Notes: generated from the letters alone by a model not told the origin. Numbered from the stretch's first letter, positions 16,272 to 24,972 are shown. The stretch: DNA of 27,736 nt from an uncultured Bacteroidales bacterium (GCA_934716995.1 CAKUYO010000028.1:1-27736), one strand, 5' to 3'. Made by a program: numbers and translations.

Positions 16272-17678
16272 ATGACCATTCAGTTTCTCGGTGCTGCCAA
16301 CGAGGTTACGGGCAGCAAACACCTGATCACGACCGATGCAGGAAAACGGATATTGTTGGATTGCGGTATGTATCAGGGCAAAGGTATGGAAACCGATGCC
16401 GCAAACCGCGACCTCGGTTTCGACCCTAAAACGATTGATTGTGTAGTGCTTTCGCACGCACATATCGACCACTCTGGGCTTATTCCTTATATCTATAAAT
16501 TGGGTTTCCGTGGCGACATCATCTCAACGCCCGCAACGCGCGACCTATGTGCTATTATGCTGCAAGATACTGCGTTTATCCAGGCGCAGGATATACGTTG
16601 GTACAACAAGAAGATGGACCGGCTGCACAAGCCCAAAGTACAACCGCTCTACGACAACAACCATGTGGAGCGTTGTATGCAGCATTTTGTGACGGTGGGT
16701 TACGGGCGGCGGTATCGCTTGTTTGACGGCGTATATCTGACTTTTACCAATTCGGGACATATGCTTGGTTCGGCAATCTGTAGCCTCGAGATAGAGGAGG
16801 GCGGCAAGGTAAAACGCATTGCCTATACGGGCGACATCGGGCGGGCAAAGAGCCATATCCTCTGTTCGCCACAGCCTTTCCCGCAATGCGATTACTTGAT
16901 TTGCGAGTCCACCTACGGAGACCGGCTGCACGAAGATGCGCTGGTGAGCGAAGAGGAACTGCTCGGCGTGGTGGATAGCACATGCGTCTATAAGAAAGGC
17001 AAACTGCTCATACCGAGTTTCTCGGTAGGGCGTACGCAGGAGATTGTATATGTATTGAACAAACTATACAACGACGGGCGTTTGCCGCATATCCCCGTCT
17101 ATGTCGATTCGCCACTGTCGGTAAACGCTACGCATATATTCCGTATGTATCTGGGCGAACTGAACGAAGACGTACAGGACGACTTGCGCTTTGATGACGA
17201 CCCATTCGGCTTCAACACGCTGCGGTACATAACGGATATTCGGGAGTCGAAAGCGCTGAACAACAATCCTAATCCGTGTATCATCATCTCCGCATCGGGT
17301 ATGCTGGAGGCGGGGCGTATCAAACACCATGTGGCAAACCATATCTCCGACCCGTCCACCACTATTCTCATTGTGGGCTATTGTACGCCGACCTCGTTGG
17401 GCGCGCGTATCCAAAACCCGGATCTGAAATGGGTCAGTATCTTCGGTTTTGACCACAAGATAAAAGCCCAAGTGAGCAAGATAGAGGGCTTTTCCGGACA
17501 TGGAGATTACAAGGAAATGATTGACTATCTTACCCGTAGCGTAAATGTAGAGGCGGTACGCCGCACGTTTATCGTGCATGGTGAGTTGGCAGCGCAAGAA
17601 ACCTACAAAGACCATCTGTACGAGGCGGGTTTCCGCAATATAGAATATCCGGAGAAAGGTCATACCGTACACCTGTAA
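16272..17678 (+). CDS. Beta-CASP metallo-beta-lactamase-fold hydrolase (RNA-processing type)
   Basis: This 468-residue protein has the architecture of CPSF73/YSH1-like nucleases. The metal-binding motif SHAHIDHSG gives His62, His64, Asp66 and His67. Further ligands are expected in NSGHMLGSA (motif III) and YTGDIG (Asp). The beta-CASP insert follows STYGDR, and the C-terminal RMMBL part carries SGHGDYKEM and the final HGE motif. Family members are endo- or exoribonucleases, but bacterial stand-alone forms like this are mostly uncharacterised. It is probably cytoplasmic and cotranscribed with the kinase, and it ends at a strong terminator. Confidence 0.93.
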   Translation: MTIQFLGAANEVTGSKHLITTDAGKRILLDCGMYQGKGMETDAANRDLGFDPKTIDCVVLSHAHIDHSGLIPYIYKLGFRGDIISTPATRDLCAIMLQDTAFIQAQDIRWYNKKMDRLHKPKVQPLYDNNHVERCMQHFVTVGYGRRYRLFDGVYLTFTNSGHMLGSAICSLEIEEGGKVKRIAYTGDIGRAKSHILCSPQPFPQCDYLICESTYGDRLHEDALVSEEELLGVVDSTCVYKKGKLLIPSFSVGRTQEIVYVLNKLYNDGRLPHIPVYVDSPLSVNATHIFRMYLGELNEDVQDDLRFDDDPFGFNTLRYITDIRESKALNNNPNPCIIISASGMLEAGRIKHHVANHISDPSTTILIVGYCTPTSLGARIQNPDLKWVSIFGFDHKIKAQVSKIEGFSGHGDYKEMIDYLTRSVNVEAVRRTFIVHGELAAQETYKDHLYEAGFRNIEYPEKGHTVHL

Positions 17679-17700
17679 TCCTGCAAGTATATACAACACA

Positions 17701-17736
17701 AAAAAACGGCTGCTTGATTCGAGCAACCGTTTTTTT
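17701..17736. terminator. Bidirectional intrinsic terminator
   Basis: AAAAAACGG-C-TGCT pairs with AGCA-A-CCGTTTTTT around a 7-nt loop, with an A-run on one side and a T-run on the other. It sits between convergent genes (stops at 17678 plus and 17739 minus) and serves both. Confidence 0.93.
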
Positions 17737-17738
17737 GT

Positions 17739-19061
17739 TTACATATATGCCAGTTCGGCGGCATCTTCAGGGTCAGGGTCGGCGATGTGGATTTCGGTCT
17801 CGGAGACTTGCGAAACAGGATCGACCTCCTCCATCTCCAAAGTACCTTGGGCGGCTTTGTGGTCGTGTATCTTACCTAATACAAAGAGCAGCAGGCAATT
17901 GATATAGAAATATCCGCCTGTTAGTATCCACAGGGCAATATATTCGCGGCTTGTCTGCGCCAGCGTGGCACCCATCGAGTTGATATGGATAAAGCCGTGT
18001 GCACCCCATGTATAGGGGAAGATATAACTCAGATACAACCATGCTTTGGGCAACATCTGTTGCGGCCACGAAACACCCGCAATAAAGAGAAATATCAGCG
18101 TGGAGGAGATGAGCAGTACCATACCGCTCTCGCGGTTGCGGATAAAGACCGACACCGACATGGAGAAATAGATGGTAGCCAAGAGGAACGGCACATAGAA
18201 CTTCATCACATCTATCGGGTTGCCGATATGGGGGAGGTTGAAGATACGCGGAATAAGCAACAGGTCGATTGCGCCAAGTGCCATATAGATGAGAAAATAC
18301 GCCATCGAACGCCCGAGCGTGATACGCAGTACGCTGGCAGAGCGTCTGGCACCCGGCAGCAGGAACAGTTGCCGGTTCTCCTCGCGTGCCGTACCGCCCA
18401 ACATACAGATGCCGAAGAACAGAGTCTGGTGGAGAATAAGCATCAGCACGGCGGGGATAAGGAATGACGCATAGCCGCCCGACGGGCAGAAAAGCGCAGT
18501 CTCGGTATAGGGTGCGTCCTGCACAAGCGACCATGCAAACTCGGTGTTATATCCCATTGCCTCGTAGCGGTCAATCTGGATATTGCGCATACTCTCGAGC
18601 ATAACCTGGTTGCAACTCAGATAGACGGCTTTCATATAGAGGAACGACGACATATCGCAATAGAGCGAGATGTGCGCCTGCTCCAAACCCGAGTTGATAG
18701 CAGCGGCGTAGTCGGTGGGGAAATAGATGATGCCGTGTACTTTCTGGTCGCGCATCAGCATTTCCGCCTCCTGCATAGAGGCGCACGAATAGGCGATGGT
18801 GATGTCTGGGCAGGCGTTCCAGCGATGGAGAAACTCGCGGCTTTCGGGCGAACAACTCATATCCACCACAGCCACCGGTACATTCTCCACATTGTCTTTC
18901 CAATAGATACAATTGTATAGGATAGGGTAGGCTATACCCGCAAGGATAAAAATGACCAACACACCGGGGTCTCGAAAGACACGGCGCAACTCGTCCACGA
19001 AGACAAACCCAGCCTCCTTGAACTTCAGCCATTGTGTATAGAGAAAACGGAAAGTACCCAT
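17739..19061 (-). CDS. ABC-2 type permease, second of a pair
   Basis: The product has 440 residues from MGTFRFLYTQW; an in-frame ATG at 19103 would add 14 residues that look like spacer sequence. One membrane helix near the N-terminus (DPGVLVIFILAGIAYPILY) is followed by a large periplasmic domain of about 150 residues starting PVAVVDMSCSPESREFL, then five helices, giving the ABC2_membrane_3 layout of YhhJ/YbhS/YbhR-type exporters. The tail after the last helix is acidic (about 45 residues). It should pair with the neighbouring permease to form the inner-membrane part of a TolC-dependent exporter. No nucleotide-binding subunit is encoded here. Confidence 0.92.
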   Translation of the reverse strand: MGTFRFLYTQWLKFKEAGFVFVDELRRVFRDPGVLVIFILAGIAYPILYNCIYWKDNVENVPVAVVDMSCSPESREFLHRWNACPDITIAYSCASMQEAEMLMRDQKVHGIIYFPTDYAAAINSGLEQAHISLYCDMSSFLYMKAVYLSCNQVMLESMRNIQIDRYEAMGYNTEFAWSLVQDAPYTETALFCPSGGYASFLIPAVLMLILHQTLFFGICMLGGTAREENRQLFLLPGARRSASVLRITLGRSMAYFLIYMALGAIDLLLIPRIFNLPHIGNPIDVMKFYVPFLLATIYFSMSVSVFIRNRESGMVLLISSTLIFLFIAGVSWPQQMLPKAWLYLSYIFPYTWGAHGFIHINSMGATLAQTSREYIALWILTGGYFYINCLLLFVLGKIHDHKAAQGTLEMEEVDPVSQVSETEIHIADPDPEDAAELAYM

Positions 19062-19134
19062 TTTGAATGAACAATTAAGAATTAACAATAATATGCACCG
19101 CAATCATTTACAAACTTACACATTTACAAATTGT

Positions 19135-20310
19135 CTATTTGAGCGGGTAGTTCTGGTAGAGCATTGCTTTGTAGAGACGCGGAGAGACAATCAACGGCAT
19201 AATAAAGAAAGCACAAAGCCCCAGGCAGAGCGGAATGGAGTTGATGACAGGGGCTGCCATCAGTGCTTCGTTGACGTATATGCGGTAGAAATAGCGCAAC
19301 GGTACGAGATATGTCCACGCCTGAATGGCGGGGAGCATATTCATAACGGGATAGGTGAAGCCCGAGAGCGAGAACCCCAACATACCGTACAACGCCCCGA
19401 TAGACACCGCATCACGCAGGGTAGGTAGTGCACCGATGATACAGATAGCCATCGACTCCATGGCAAAAATAAGCAGCACCATAGCGAGCATCAGGCGGGT
19501 AAGCGACCCATTGACGGGGAAATGCATAAACTTGAAGAGAATAACCTCGCAACCGATACCCAACACTATATATAGTATGGTGTAGGGAATGAGTTTGCCG
19601 ATCATAGCAATGGTGTAGTTGCCGCCCGCGGCACGCAGCCAGTCGTGGCAGGTATGGCACTTGAGTTCGAAACCGATAGCGAAGATAGTCAGCATCAGTA
19701 CCACCAGCGACAATATACCCGGCAGGATAGTCGAGACGAGATAGACAGCATAGTTGCTCCATGGGTTTGCCACCATGTGCGCCTCGATAGTAACAGGCTG
19801 TATGCGCTTCATTATCAGGTCGTCAGGCAGTCCTTTCTTGCGCAATACCTCGCGTTGGAATGCACCCGATGTGAGGTTGCACATCGTAAGCAGTTGTTTG
19901 TAGGCTGTGCTGGCACCGACGGTATAGGCATTGTTGGTGTAGAATGAGAGTTGCGGGCGTTTGAAGGCAACGAGATCGGAATAGAAATGGTCGGGAATGA
20001 CCAAGATACCGAATATCTCGCCCCGCTGCATAGCGCGTCTCGCCTCGGCATAGTCGGGCGTGATAAGCACGATGTCCACCGCCGAGGTCGCCTGCATCTC
20101 GTGGCACAGACGGCGGGAAATGCTGGTCTGATCGGCATCCACCACGGCGACAGGTATCTTTTCGGGTGCACCGCTCCGCATAATCGACAGGAAGAAAAAG
20201 GTGCTAAGCACCATTACTCCCACCGAGGCGAATATGTAAAGCGGACGCACGAACATACGACTCAGTTCGCGCTTCATCACACGCCATATAGATGAGAAAA
20301 ACGTTCTCAC
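19135..20310 (-). CDS. ABC-2 type permease, first of a pair
   Basis: The product has 391 residues. It shows a first helix at about 26-44, an extracytoplasmic domain opening with KIPVAVVDADQTSISRRL and including GILVIPDHF, and five C-terminal helices from about 190 to 380. The fold is the same as the next gene's product, and the two probably form a heterodimer. The gap to the second permease is 73 nt and AT-rich; upstream, a repeat-bearing spacer separates it from the HlyD gene. The substrate cannot be told from sequence; related systems export drugs, peptides or lipids. Confidence 0.92.
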   Translation of the reverse strand: MRTFFSSIWRVMKRELSRMFVRPLYIFASVGVMVLSTFFFLSIMRSGAPEKIPVAVVDADQTSISRRLCHEMQATSAVDIVLITPDYAEARRAMQRGEIFGILVIPDHFYSDLVAFKRPQLSFYTNNAYTVGASTAYKQLLTMCNLTSGAFQREVLRKKGLPDDLIMKRIQPVTIEAHMVANPWSNYAVYLVSTILPGILSLVVLMLTIFAIGFELKCHTCHDWLRAAGGNYTIAMIGKLIPYTILYIVLGIGCEVILFKFMHFPVNGSLTRLMLAMVLLIFAMESMAICIIGALPTLRDAVSIGALYGMLGFSLSGFTYPVMNMLPAIQAWTYLVPLRYFYRIYVNEALMAAPVINSIPLCLGLCAFFIMPLIVSPRLYKAMLYQNYPLK

Positions 20311-20483
20311 GTTGGTTCAATTAACAAGTAAGAATTAACAATTAACATACAGGTATGGGCAATAGCATAGTATCCTCATGGGAATCACCTATCAATCACC
20401 TATCAATCACCTATCAATCACCTATCAATCACCTATTCCTGTAAGCACAAGGACAGGGTAAGGTCAGGGAAACCGCAGGGCTC
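20311..20483. other. Spacer with 11-bp repeats between HlyD and permease genes
   Basis: The spacer contains four copies of an 11-bp unit and, next to the HlyD stop, a stretch with CAGGG / GGTAAGGTCAGGGAAA motifs resembling the stretch next to the PBP stop at 7566-7610. No gene or promoter is recognised in it. Confidence 0.7.
20385..20439. repeat. 11-bp tandem repeat TCACCTATCAA, four copies plus partial
   Basis: Identical units start at 20385, 20396, 20407 and 20418, with a partial at 20429. The unit differs by one base from the major unit at 7505-7537 and is identical to the unit at 7538. The two arrays lie 13 kb apart, each 3' of a minus-strand gene. Confidence 0.95.
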
Positions 20484-21470
20484 TTATTTGACCACGATAG
20501 CGGTCATACCCGGACGGAGGTTCGGAATGCTCGTGAGCGGTTTGGCTTTGACATCAAACGTGCGTACGTCATACTGTCCGTTGGCTTGTGTGCTGCGCCA
20601 TGTGGCATAAGTACCCATTGCTTTCACGTAGGTAACAGCCACTTCGTGGAGGTCGTCGCCAAGAGCGGGGATACGCACCTGCAAATGTGTGCCGGGGGTG
20701 ATGCCGCGGAGCATATCCTCGCGCACGGCAAAGGTAAACCACATATCGTTCAGATCCACAATCGCCATCACAGGGCTGCCTTGTCCGACGAGTTCGCCTG
20801 TTTTTGGGAAACGCTCCGACACTTCACCGTCAATAGGGGATGTCAGGTAACGCTCCGCGCGGGCAGCCTCTACTTCTTGGATGATTCCGTCCACCCGTGC
20901 CACTTGTGCAGCGGCAGCGGCTTTGTCCTCGGAGCGTGCACCCGCCGTAGCCATGTCATACTGGCTTTTAGCGGCTTTGACAGTGGCGGAAGCGGCTTTG
21001 TACTGCGCCTCCACTTCATCGCGTTTCTGCTCGGATACTACGCCTTTTTCATACAGGCGTTGTACACGCTCGTAACTCTTGCGGTAGATTTCTTCGCCTG
21101 CTTTGGCTTTCTGCCAGAGTTCGTAGGCACCCACTATCTGTTCGCGCTGTGCGCCGTTCTGCGCTTTTTCGTTGATGGCTTCCGCGGCAGCACGTGCAGC
21201 CATAGCCTGCGCCATCTTGGCTTCAACCTCGGGCGAGTTGATGACTACCAGGGTATCGCCTTTTTTTACGTGGTCGCCTTCCTCGGCAAGATACATCTCA
21301 ATACGTCCCGGCACTTTGCCAGACACACGGTATTCGGTGGCTTCCGCCTCACCCGTAATAAGTATTTCCTCGGGTTGGAGGGCAAACACACCTACAAGGG
21401 CAACGATTACCACCACTATCAACATCGCTGCCAAACCGAGCAGCAGACTGCCTTTTTTCTCTTTTCTCAT
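20484..21470 (-). CDS. HlyD-family membrane fusion protein of an exporter
   Basis: This 328-residue adaptor bridges the inner-membrane permeases to TolC. One membrane anchor lies at about 9-30. A split biotinyl-lipoyl-like domain appears as VSGKVPGRIEMYLAEEGDHV and later LTSPIDGEVSERFPKTGELV. Between the halves is an Ala/Glu/Lys-rich alpha-hairpin of about 120 residues with coiled-coil character. A beta-barrel follows (VDLNDMWFTFAVRED, GTHLQVRIPAL) and the protein ends NLRPGMTAIVVK. It matches the YhiI/YbhG-type adaptors that accompany ABC-2 permeases. The order TolC, HlyD, permease, permease implies one operon. Confidence 0.94.
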   Translation of the reverse strand: MRKEKKGSLLLGLAAMLIVVVIVALVGVFALQPEEILITGEAEATEYRVSGKVPGRIEMYLAEEGDHVKKGDTLVVINSPEVEAKMAQAMAARAAAEAINEKAQNGAQREQIVGAYELWQKAKAGEEIYRKSYERVQRLYEKGVVSEQKRDEVEAQYKAASATVKAAKSQYDMATAGARSEDKAAAAAQVARVDGIIQEVEAARAERYLTSPIDGEVSERFPKTGELVGQGSPVMAIVDLNDMWFTFAVREDMLRGITPGTHLQVRIPALGDDLHEVAVTYVKAMGTYATWRSTQANGQYDVRTFDVKAKPLTSIPNLRPGMTAIVVK

Positions 21471-21483
21471 TGTTTTCTAAATT

Positions 21484-21522
21484 ATTAAGGTCGTTAAAGT
21501 CCTTAAGGTCTTTAAGGTCGTT
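21484..21522. repeat. Short degenerate TTAAGGTC repeats between tolC-like and hlyD-like genes
   Basis: Four imperfect copies of TTAAGGTC / TTAAAGTC spaced 8-10 nt fill most of the 55-bp gap. They recall, on a smaller scale, the repeat-filled spacers elsewhere in the window. Confidence 0.7.
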
Positions 21523-21525
21523 TAT

Positions 21526-23004
21526 CTAATATCTTAACGTTGAAGTATATTTCTTGAAATAGGTCTCGCAAACCTGTGCCTCTACGTCGGCATCAATCTT
21601 GTCGCTCGAGGCGGAGAGCCATGCAGTCTGCGCCTGCATCAGGTCGGTGGCGGTTGCCATACCTGCCTTGAATGACTCATCGGCAAAACGCAACACCTCC
21701 TCGGCATTCTTCACTCCGAGTTCGGTCATTATCACTTTCTGGTTGGCCTCCAGTACTTTCTGATTAGCCTGCGTAATCTGCAGTTCGAGCATTTCTCTTG
21801 CATCCTCTTTCTTCAGAGCCACGGCGCGTGCCTGATGTTTGGCGGCTTTCAGACGCAAAATATCATCGGCGTGCGCAATCGGTACATTGACCACTACGCC
21901 TGCCGAGAAGAAACCATGCCCTTTCCAATCATTGCTGAATCCGTTGTCCACATTCGGATTGGTGTAGATATAGTTGGCAGATGCCACGATGTTCGGCTGC
22001 AACCCTGCTGCCATAATCTTCGCATTCGATTCGGCAATTTTCTGCGCCTGTTCCAGCATCTTGATTTCGGAACGCGAGTCAATAATAGACGAATAATCAG
22101 AAATAGAATCATGCAACACCACTTCGCCGATATGCGAATCATCCAGTGTTATATCCTGATTGAGCGGCAGTCCGCATATCTGGCAGAGTGCCATCTTGCT
22201 GAGTACCAATCCGTTCTCGGCTTGCAGTTTTTTCAATTCCGCCTCACCGCGTTTCTGCTTCACTTTCAGCAGGTCGGACTGTGTCGCCATACCTTCTTCC
22301 ACAAGGGTGGTTACATTGTCCTCCAAGGTAACAAGCAGGTTATAGTACTTGGTGGCAAGTTCATGTTTCTTTTCCACCGATATAACGCGCCAATAGGCTT
22401 CGTCCACCGAGACGATGATGTCATCGCGCTTGCTGTCGGCTTCGATGTTCACAGTCTCCTCTGTGGCTTGGGCTATGCGGTACAACTCGCGCAAGCGACC
22501 GCCTACGTAGATAGGTTGCGTGATACCCACTTGTCCGACAAACAGGTGTGTCATATCGAGGTCAAGTGCCTGATAGAGTTGCTGATAGGCATCGGCGAGC
22601 ATCTGCCCCGATTCATTTTGCAATGCCAGCACTTGTTTGCCTACCTCGGGAATCTGCTGTGCCTGTTGTGCCAGTTGGTTCATTGCCGAACCTTCGCTCC
22701 ATTGGAACGAAGCCGAACCGTCTTTGCCCACCGTTGCCGTACCAAACGAGAAATCCATTTGGTTGGGCAGCAAGACAGCATGCTGCGAGTTCCACGTATA
22801 GGCCGCATTGGCGGTAATCTTCGGGAACATCGCCGCAAGGGCGGCTTGGCGGTTGTAGTCGGCTGCTTGGCGCAATTCGTCGCCCGCTTGGGTGGAGGCT
22901 GCTTTCAGCGCATACCCCCGGCAGTCGTCAAGCGTCAGCATCTGCGCCCCGACGGGCAGCACGGCAAGCAACAGACCTATATATATAATAATTCGTTTTT
23001 TCAT
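21526..23004 (-). CDS. TolC-family outer membrane efflux protein
   Basis: The 492-residue protein has a signal peptide (residues 1-20, IYIGLLLAVLPVGAQ) and two repeated outer-membrane-efflux (OEP) halves. Typical features are LTLDDCRGYALKAA at the start, the outer strands near GQVGITQPIYVGGRLRELYR, long Glu/Gln/Ala helices, and the second-half ITQANQKVLEANQKVIMTEL ... ATATDLMQAQTAWLSASSDKI region. It forms the trimeric outer-membrane channel of the exporter encoded downstream. It follows a lipoprotein gene by 92 nt. Confidence 0.95.
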   Translation of the reverse strand: MKKRIIIYIGLLLAVLPVGAQMLTLDDCRGYALKAASTQAGDELRQAADYNRQAALAAMFPKITANAAYTWNSQHAVLLPNQMDFSFGTATVGKDGSASFQWSEGSAMNQLAQQAQQIPEVGKQVLALQNESGQMLADAYQQLYQALDLDMTHLFVGQVGITQPIYVGGRLRELYRIAQATEETVNIEADSKRDDIIVSVDEAYWRVISVEKKHELATKYYNLLVTLEDNVTTLVEEGMATQSDLLKVKQKRGEAELKKLQAENGLVLSKMALCQICGLPLNQDITLDDSHIGEVVLHDSISDYSSIIDSRSEIKMLEQAQKIAESNAKIMAAGLQPNIVASANYIYTNPNVDNGFSNDWKGHGFFSAGVVVNVPIAHADDILRLKAAKHQARAVALKKEDAREMLELQITQANQKVLEANQKVIMTELGVKNAEEVLRFADESFKAGMATATDLMQAQTAWLSASSDKIDADVEAQVCETYFKKYTSTLRY

Positions 23005-23096
23005 AACTCATTCATATCCTACCGAAATTCCCCTCTCTTTCCGGGGACCCCCGCAAACGAAGTGCAGTGGGGCGGTCGTGAGGGTGGATGGGAGTC

Positions 23097-23681
23097 TTAG
23101 TTTTTTTTGCAGAGCATCTGAATATCTGCCCCCTCCACCGTACGTTGTTTGTCCTCTTGCGACTGCCCCTTGTAGTTGAGCGAGAAGATGATGTTGTTCT
23201 CATAGGTTTTGGCATTGCCCGTTACCGTGATGTCGAATACTTCGGTCTCTGTCTTTGTATAGGTGATAATCGAGTCGCGGAACTTGTTTTGCCCCAAAAG
23301 ATCCAAGTACGGAATATGAAGTGTATCGCTGTATTCGGTCGTAATCGGCAAATCCAATGTGCGGGTGAATGCATCAAAACTCAGTTCGTCGCCCGACAAT
23401 GTGCCTTTGGTGTGATACACATCGCCGTTCAGTTGGTCGAAAGTGAGCAACACCTTGTCATTGTCCTTCAGGCTTACCAATTCAAACGAACCAGTCTCGT
23501 TTGTCAGGTTGACAACCTGTGATACGGTGGCTTTCGGATTACTCTCATCGGGCATTTGCAGGGTTACTTTGCCTGTTGTCTTGAAACGGTAACCGCCTTT
23601 GGCATCACGCACATCTGCGGTGTCTGCACACGATGCCATCACGAGACAAATCGCGGCAAGATAAAACATTTGTTTTTTCAT
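23097..23681 (-). CDS. Putative lipoprotein heading the exporter operon
   Basis: The product has 194 residues. The signal ends in a strong lipobox (CLVMASC, Cys18). The mature part is beta-rich and hydrophilic (YRFKTTGKVTLQMP, TGSFELVSLKDNDKVLLTF, KTYENNIIFSLNYKG). It resembles small Bacteroidota envelope beta-sandwich lipoproteins, but no family is recognised. Being first in the cluster and divergent from the AraC gene, it is likely coexpressed with the exporter and may be an accessory factor. The 92-bp gap to the TolC gene is GC-rich and can form a GGGG/CCCC hairpin. Confidence 0.8.
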   Translation of the reverse strand: MKKQMFYLAAICLVMASCADTADVRDAKGGYRFKTTGKVTLQMPDESNPKATVSQVVNLTNETGSFELVSLKDNDKVLLTFDQLNGDVYHTKGTLSGDELSFDAFTRTLDLPITTEYSDTLHIPYLDLLGQNKFRDSIITYTKTETEVFDITVTGNAKTYENNIIFSLNYKGQSQEDKQRTVEGADIQMLCKKN

Positions 23682-23922
23682 ATCTTTGTATTATTTTATT
23701 CTTTTGTTAATTTTACAACAAATAGCGTTCCTAAATGTCCGTATTGCCTATGCAAAATGTTTGCCAAAACACGTTTTGTGAATTGTCCGTTTTTCTAATA
23801 GAATAGTCGTTTTAATAAAAACGTAACAATGTAGTCGTTTTTTATGCAAAAAATTATGTATATATCAAATAAATTTTGTACCTTTGCAGAAAATAGAAAC
23901 ATTTTATACCTCTATCATAGTT
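23682..23922. promoter_or_regulatory. Divergent control region of exporter and AraC gene
   Basis: This holds the promoters of both divergent transcripts. TAGTCGTTTT occurs twice as a direct repeat (23804-23813 and 23832-23841, 28 bp start to start), with a related GTCCGTTTTT at 23785-23794. Direct repeats upstream of an AraC-type gene are candidate operator half-sites. The assignment to AraC is inference. Confidence 0.45.
23879..23887 (+). promoter_or_regulatory. -7 element of the AraC-type gene
   Basis: TACCTTTGC lies about 36 nt before the ATG. The -33 position (near 23856) shows only ATG, not TTG, so the promoter may need an activator. An in-frame ATG at 23884 falls inside this element, which supports the start at 23923. 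Confidence 0.7.
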
Positions 23923-24783
23923 ATGACACTCGAAGCAGAAGATGTATTTTTGACAAATTCAACCGAAGATCTGCCAAAACGCACCCATTATCAATTGGGC
24001 GACAGTATGTCGTTGATGTTGTGCCGTGCAGGCAGTATGGATATTATCGTGAATGGTAAGAAAATGACCATTCTGCCGCAACATCTGTTTGTGGTATTGC
24101 CCAATACGTATATCGGAGAATTTACTGTTTCTTATGATTTTAAGTTTACGCTTCTGCGTATCAAGGCGGAGTTGTTCCAGCAGATTTTGTTCGATAATTT
24201 CCGTATAGAGCCGCGTTGGTGGGAGAAACAACGTTTCTTGAAGATGTGCCCGGTGATCCATTTGGAACCGATACACATCGAGTTGCTTGATACCTACTAC
24301 CATTTGATGGCACTCTATCTTTCCGACCCGATACAGTCGCGCTATCGTATCAACATTATGCATAGTGCGGTGCGTGCATTGGTGTTGGAGATGTTCAACT
24401 ATCTGGATACTATTCTGGAACCGGTCAGCGAGGACGAGAATGGCAGAGCCATTACGCAGAGCGACTATACTTTCCGCCATTTCTTGGAGTTGCTGCAAAA
24501 CAACCCGCAGCAGCGTGAGGTACAATGGTATGCCGAGCAGATGAATATCACGCCGAAATACCTGTCGGAGATATGCAAGATGCGCAGCGGCAAATCGGCT
24601 TCGGAATGGATTGTCGAAGTTACAATGAACGACATCAAGCAGCGTCTTGTCCGGTCGGGCGAGAGTATCAAAGAGGTGGCATTCCAACTCGGCTTCCCAA
24701 ATAGCAGTTTCTTTTGCCAGTATGTCAAGAAACATACGGGTATGACCCCTAACCACCTCCGCAAACAGAAAGATTTGCAATAA
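23923..24783 (+). CDS. AraC-family transcriptional regulator
   Basis: The product has 286 residues. The N-terminal half (about 1-170) is a cupin-like sensor fold (SMSLMLCRAGSMDIIVNGKK, LPQHLFVVLPNTYIGEF). The C-terminal 100 residues carry the two helix-turn-helix motifs: WYAEQMNITPKYLSEICKM and IKEVAFQLGFPNSSFFCQY, followed by KKHTGMTPNHLRK. It is transcribed away from the lipoprotein-TolC-HlyD-permease cluster, which is its likely target. Transcription ends at the stem-loop at 24819-24850. Confidence 0.94.
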   Translation: MTLEAEDVFLTNSTEDLPKRTHYQLGDSMSLMLCRAGSMDIIVNGKKMTILPQHLFVVLPNTYIGEFTVSYDFKFTLLRIKAELFQQILFDNFRIEPRWWEKQRFLKMCPVIHLEPIHIELLDTYYHLMALYLSDPIQSRYRINIMHSAVRALVLEMFNYLDTILEPVSEDENGRAITQSDYTFRHFLELLQNNPQQREVQWYAEQMNITPKYLSEICKMRSGKSASEWIVEVTMNDIKQRLVRSGESIKEVAFQLGFPNSSFFCQYVKKHTGMTPNHLRKQKDLQ

Positions 24784-24818
24784 ATATAGGTTTACCTTAT
24801 TTTATATACCCAAACACC

Positions 24819-24850
24819 AAAAGAGGCTGCCCGTCGGCAACCTCTTTTTT
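24819..24850. terminator. Terminator shared by the AraC-type gene and the small peptide gene
   Basis: AAAAGAGG-C-TGCC pairs with GGCA-A-CCTCTTTT around the loop CGTC, followed by more Ts on the plus strand. On the minus strand the run TTTT lets it also end the convergent small gene, whose stop codon is just 3 nt away. Confidence 0.88.
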
Positions 24851-24852
24851 CT

Positions 24853-24972
24853 TTACATTATCTCGTCGGGGTTGCCTTCTGTGGCAGAACCGAGATTAAA
24901 ACTGAAATCACACCAAATGTCGGTATCCAACTTTGTTTCTTCTGTTTGCGGAATTGTGTACGTTTTTTTCAT
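24853..24972 (-). CDS. 39-residue peptide of the MKKxYxxP type
   Basis: This short gene encodes MKKTYTIPQTEETKLDTDIW, then CDFSFNLGSATEGNPDEIM. It has a consensus promoter (25079-25110), a leader of about 100 nt with a palindrome, and a terminator directly after the stop, which together argue for a real gene. Many Bacteroidota encode tiny peptides opening MKKxYxxPxxE with an acidic, Gly/Ser-containing tail; their role is mostly unknown, and some have been considered modified-peptide precursors. No maturation enzyme lies next to it, so that idea is only a possibility here. Confidence 0.6.
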   Translation of the reverse strand: MKKTYTIPQTEETKLDTDIWCDFSFNLGSATEGNPDEIM

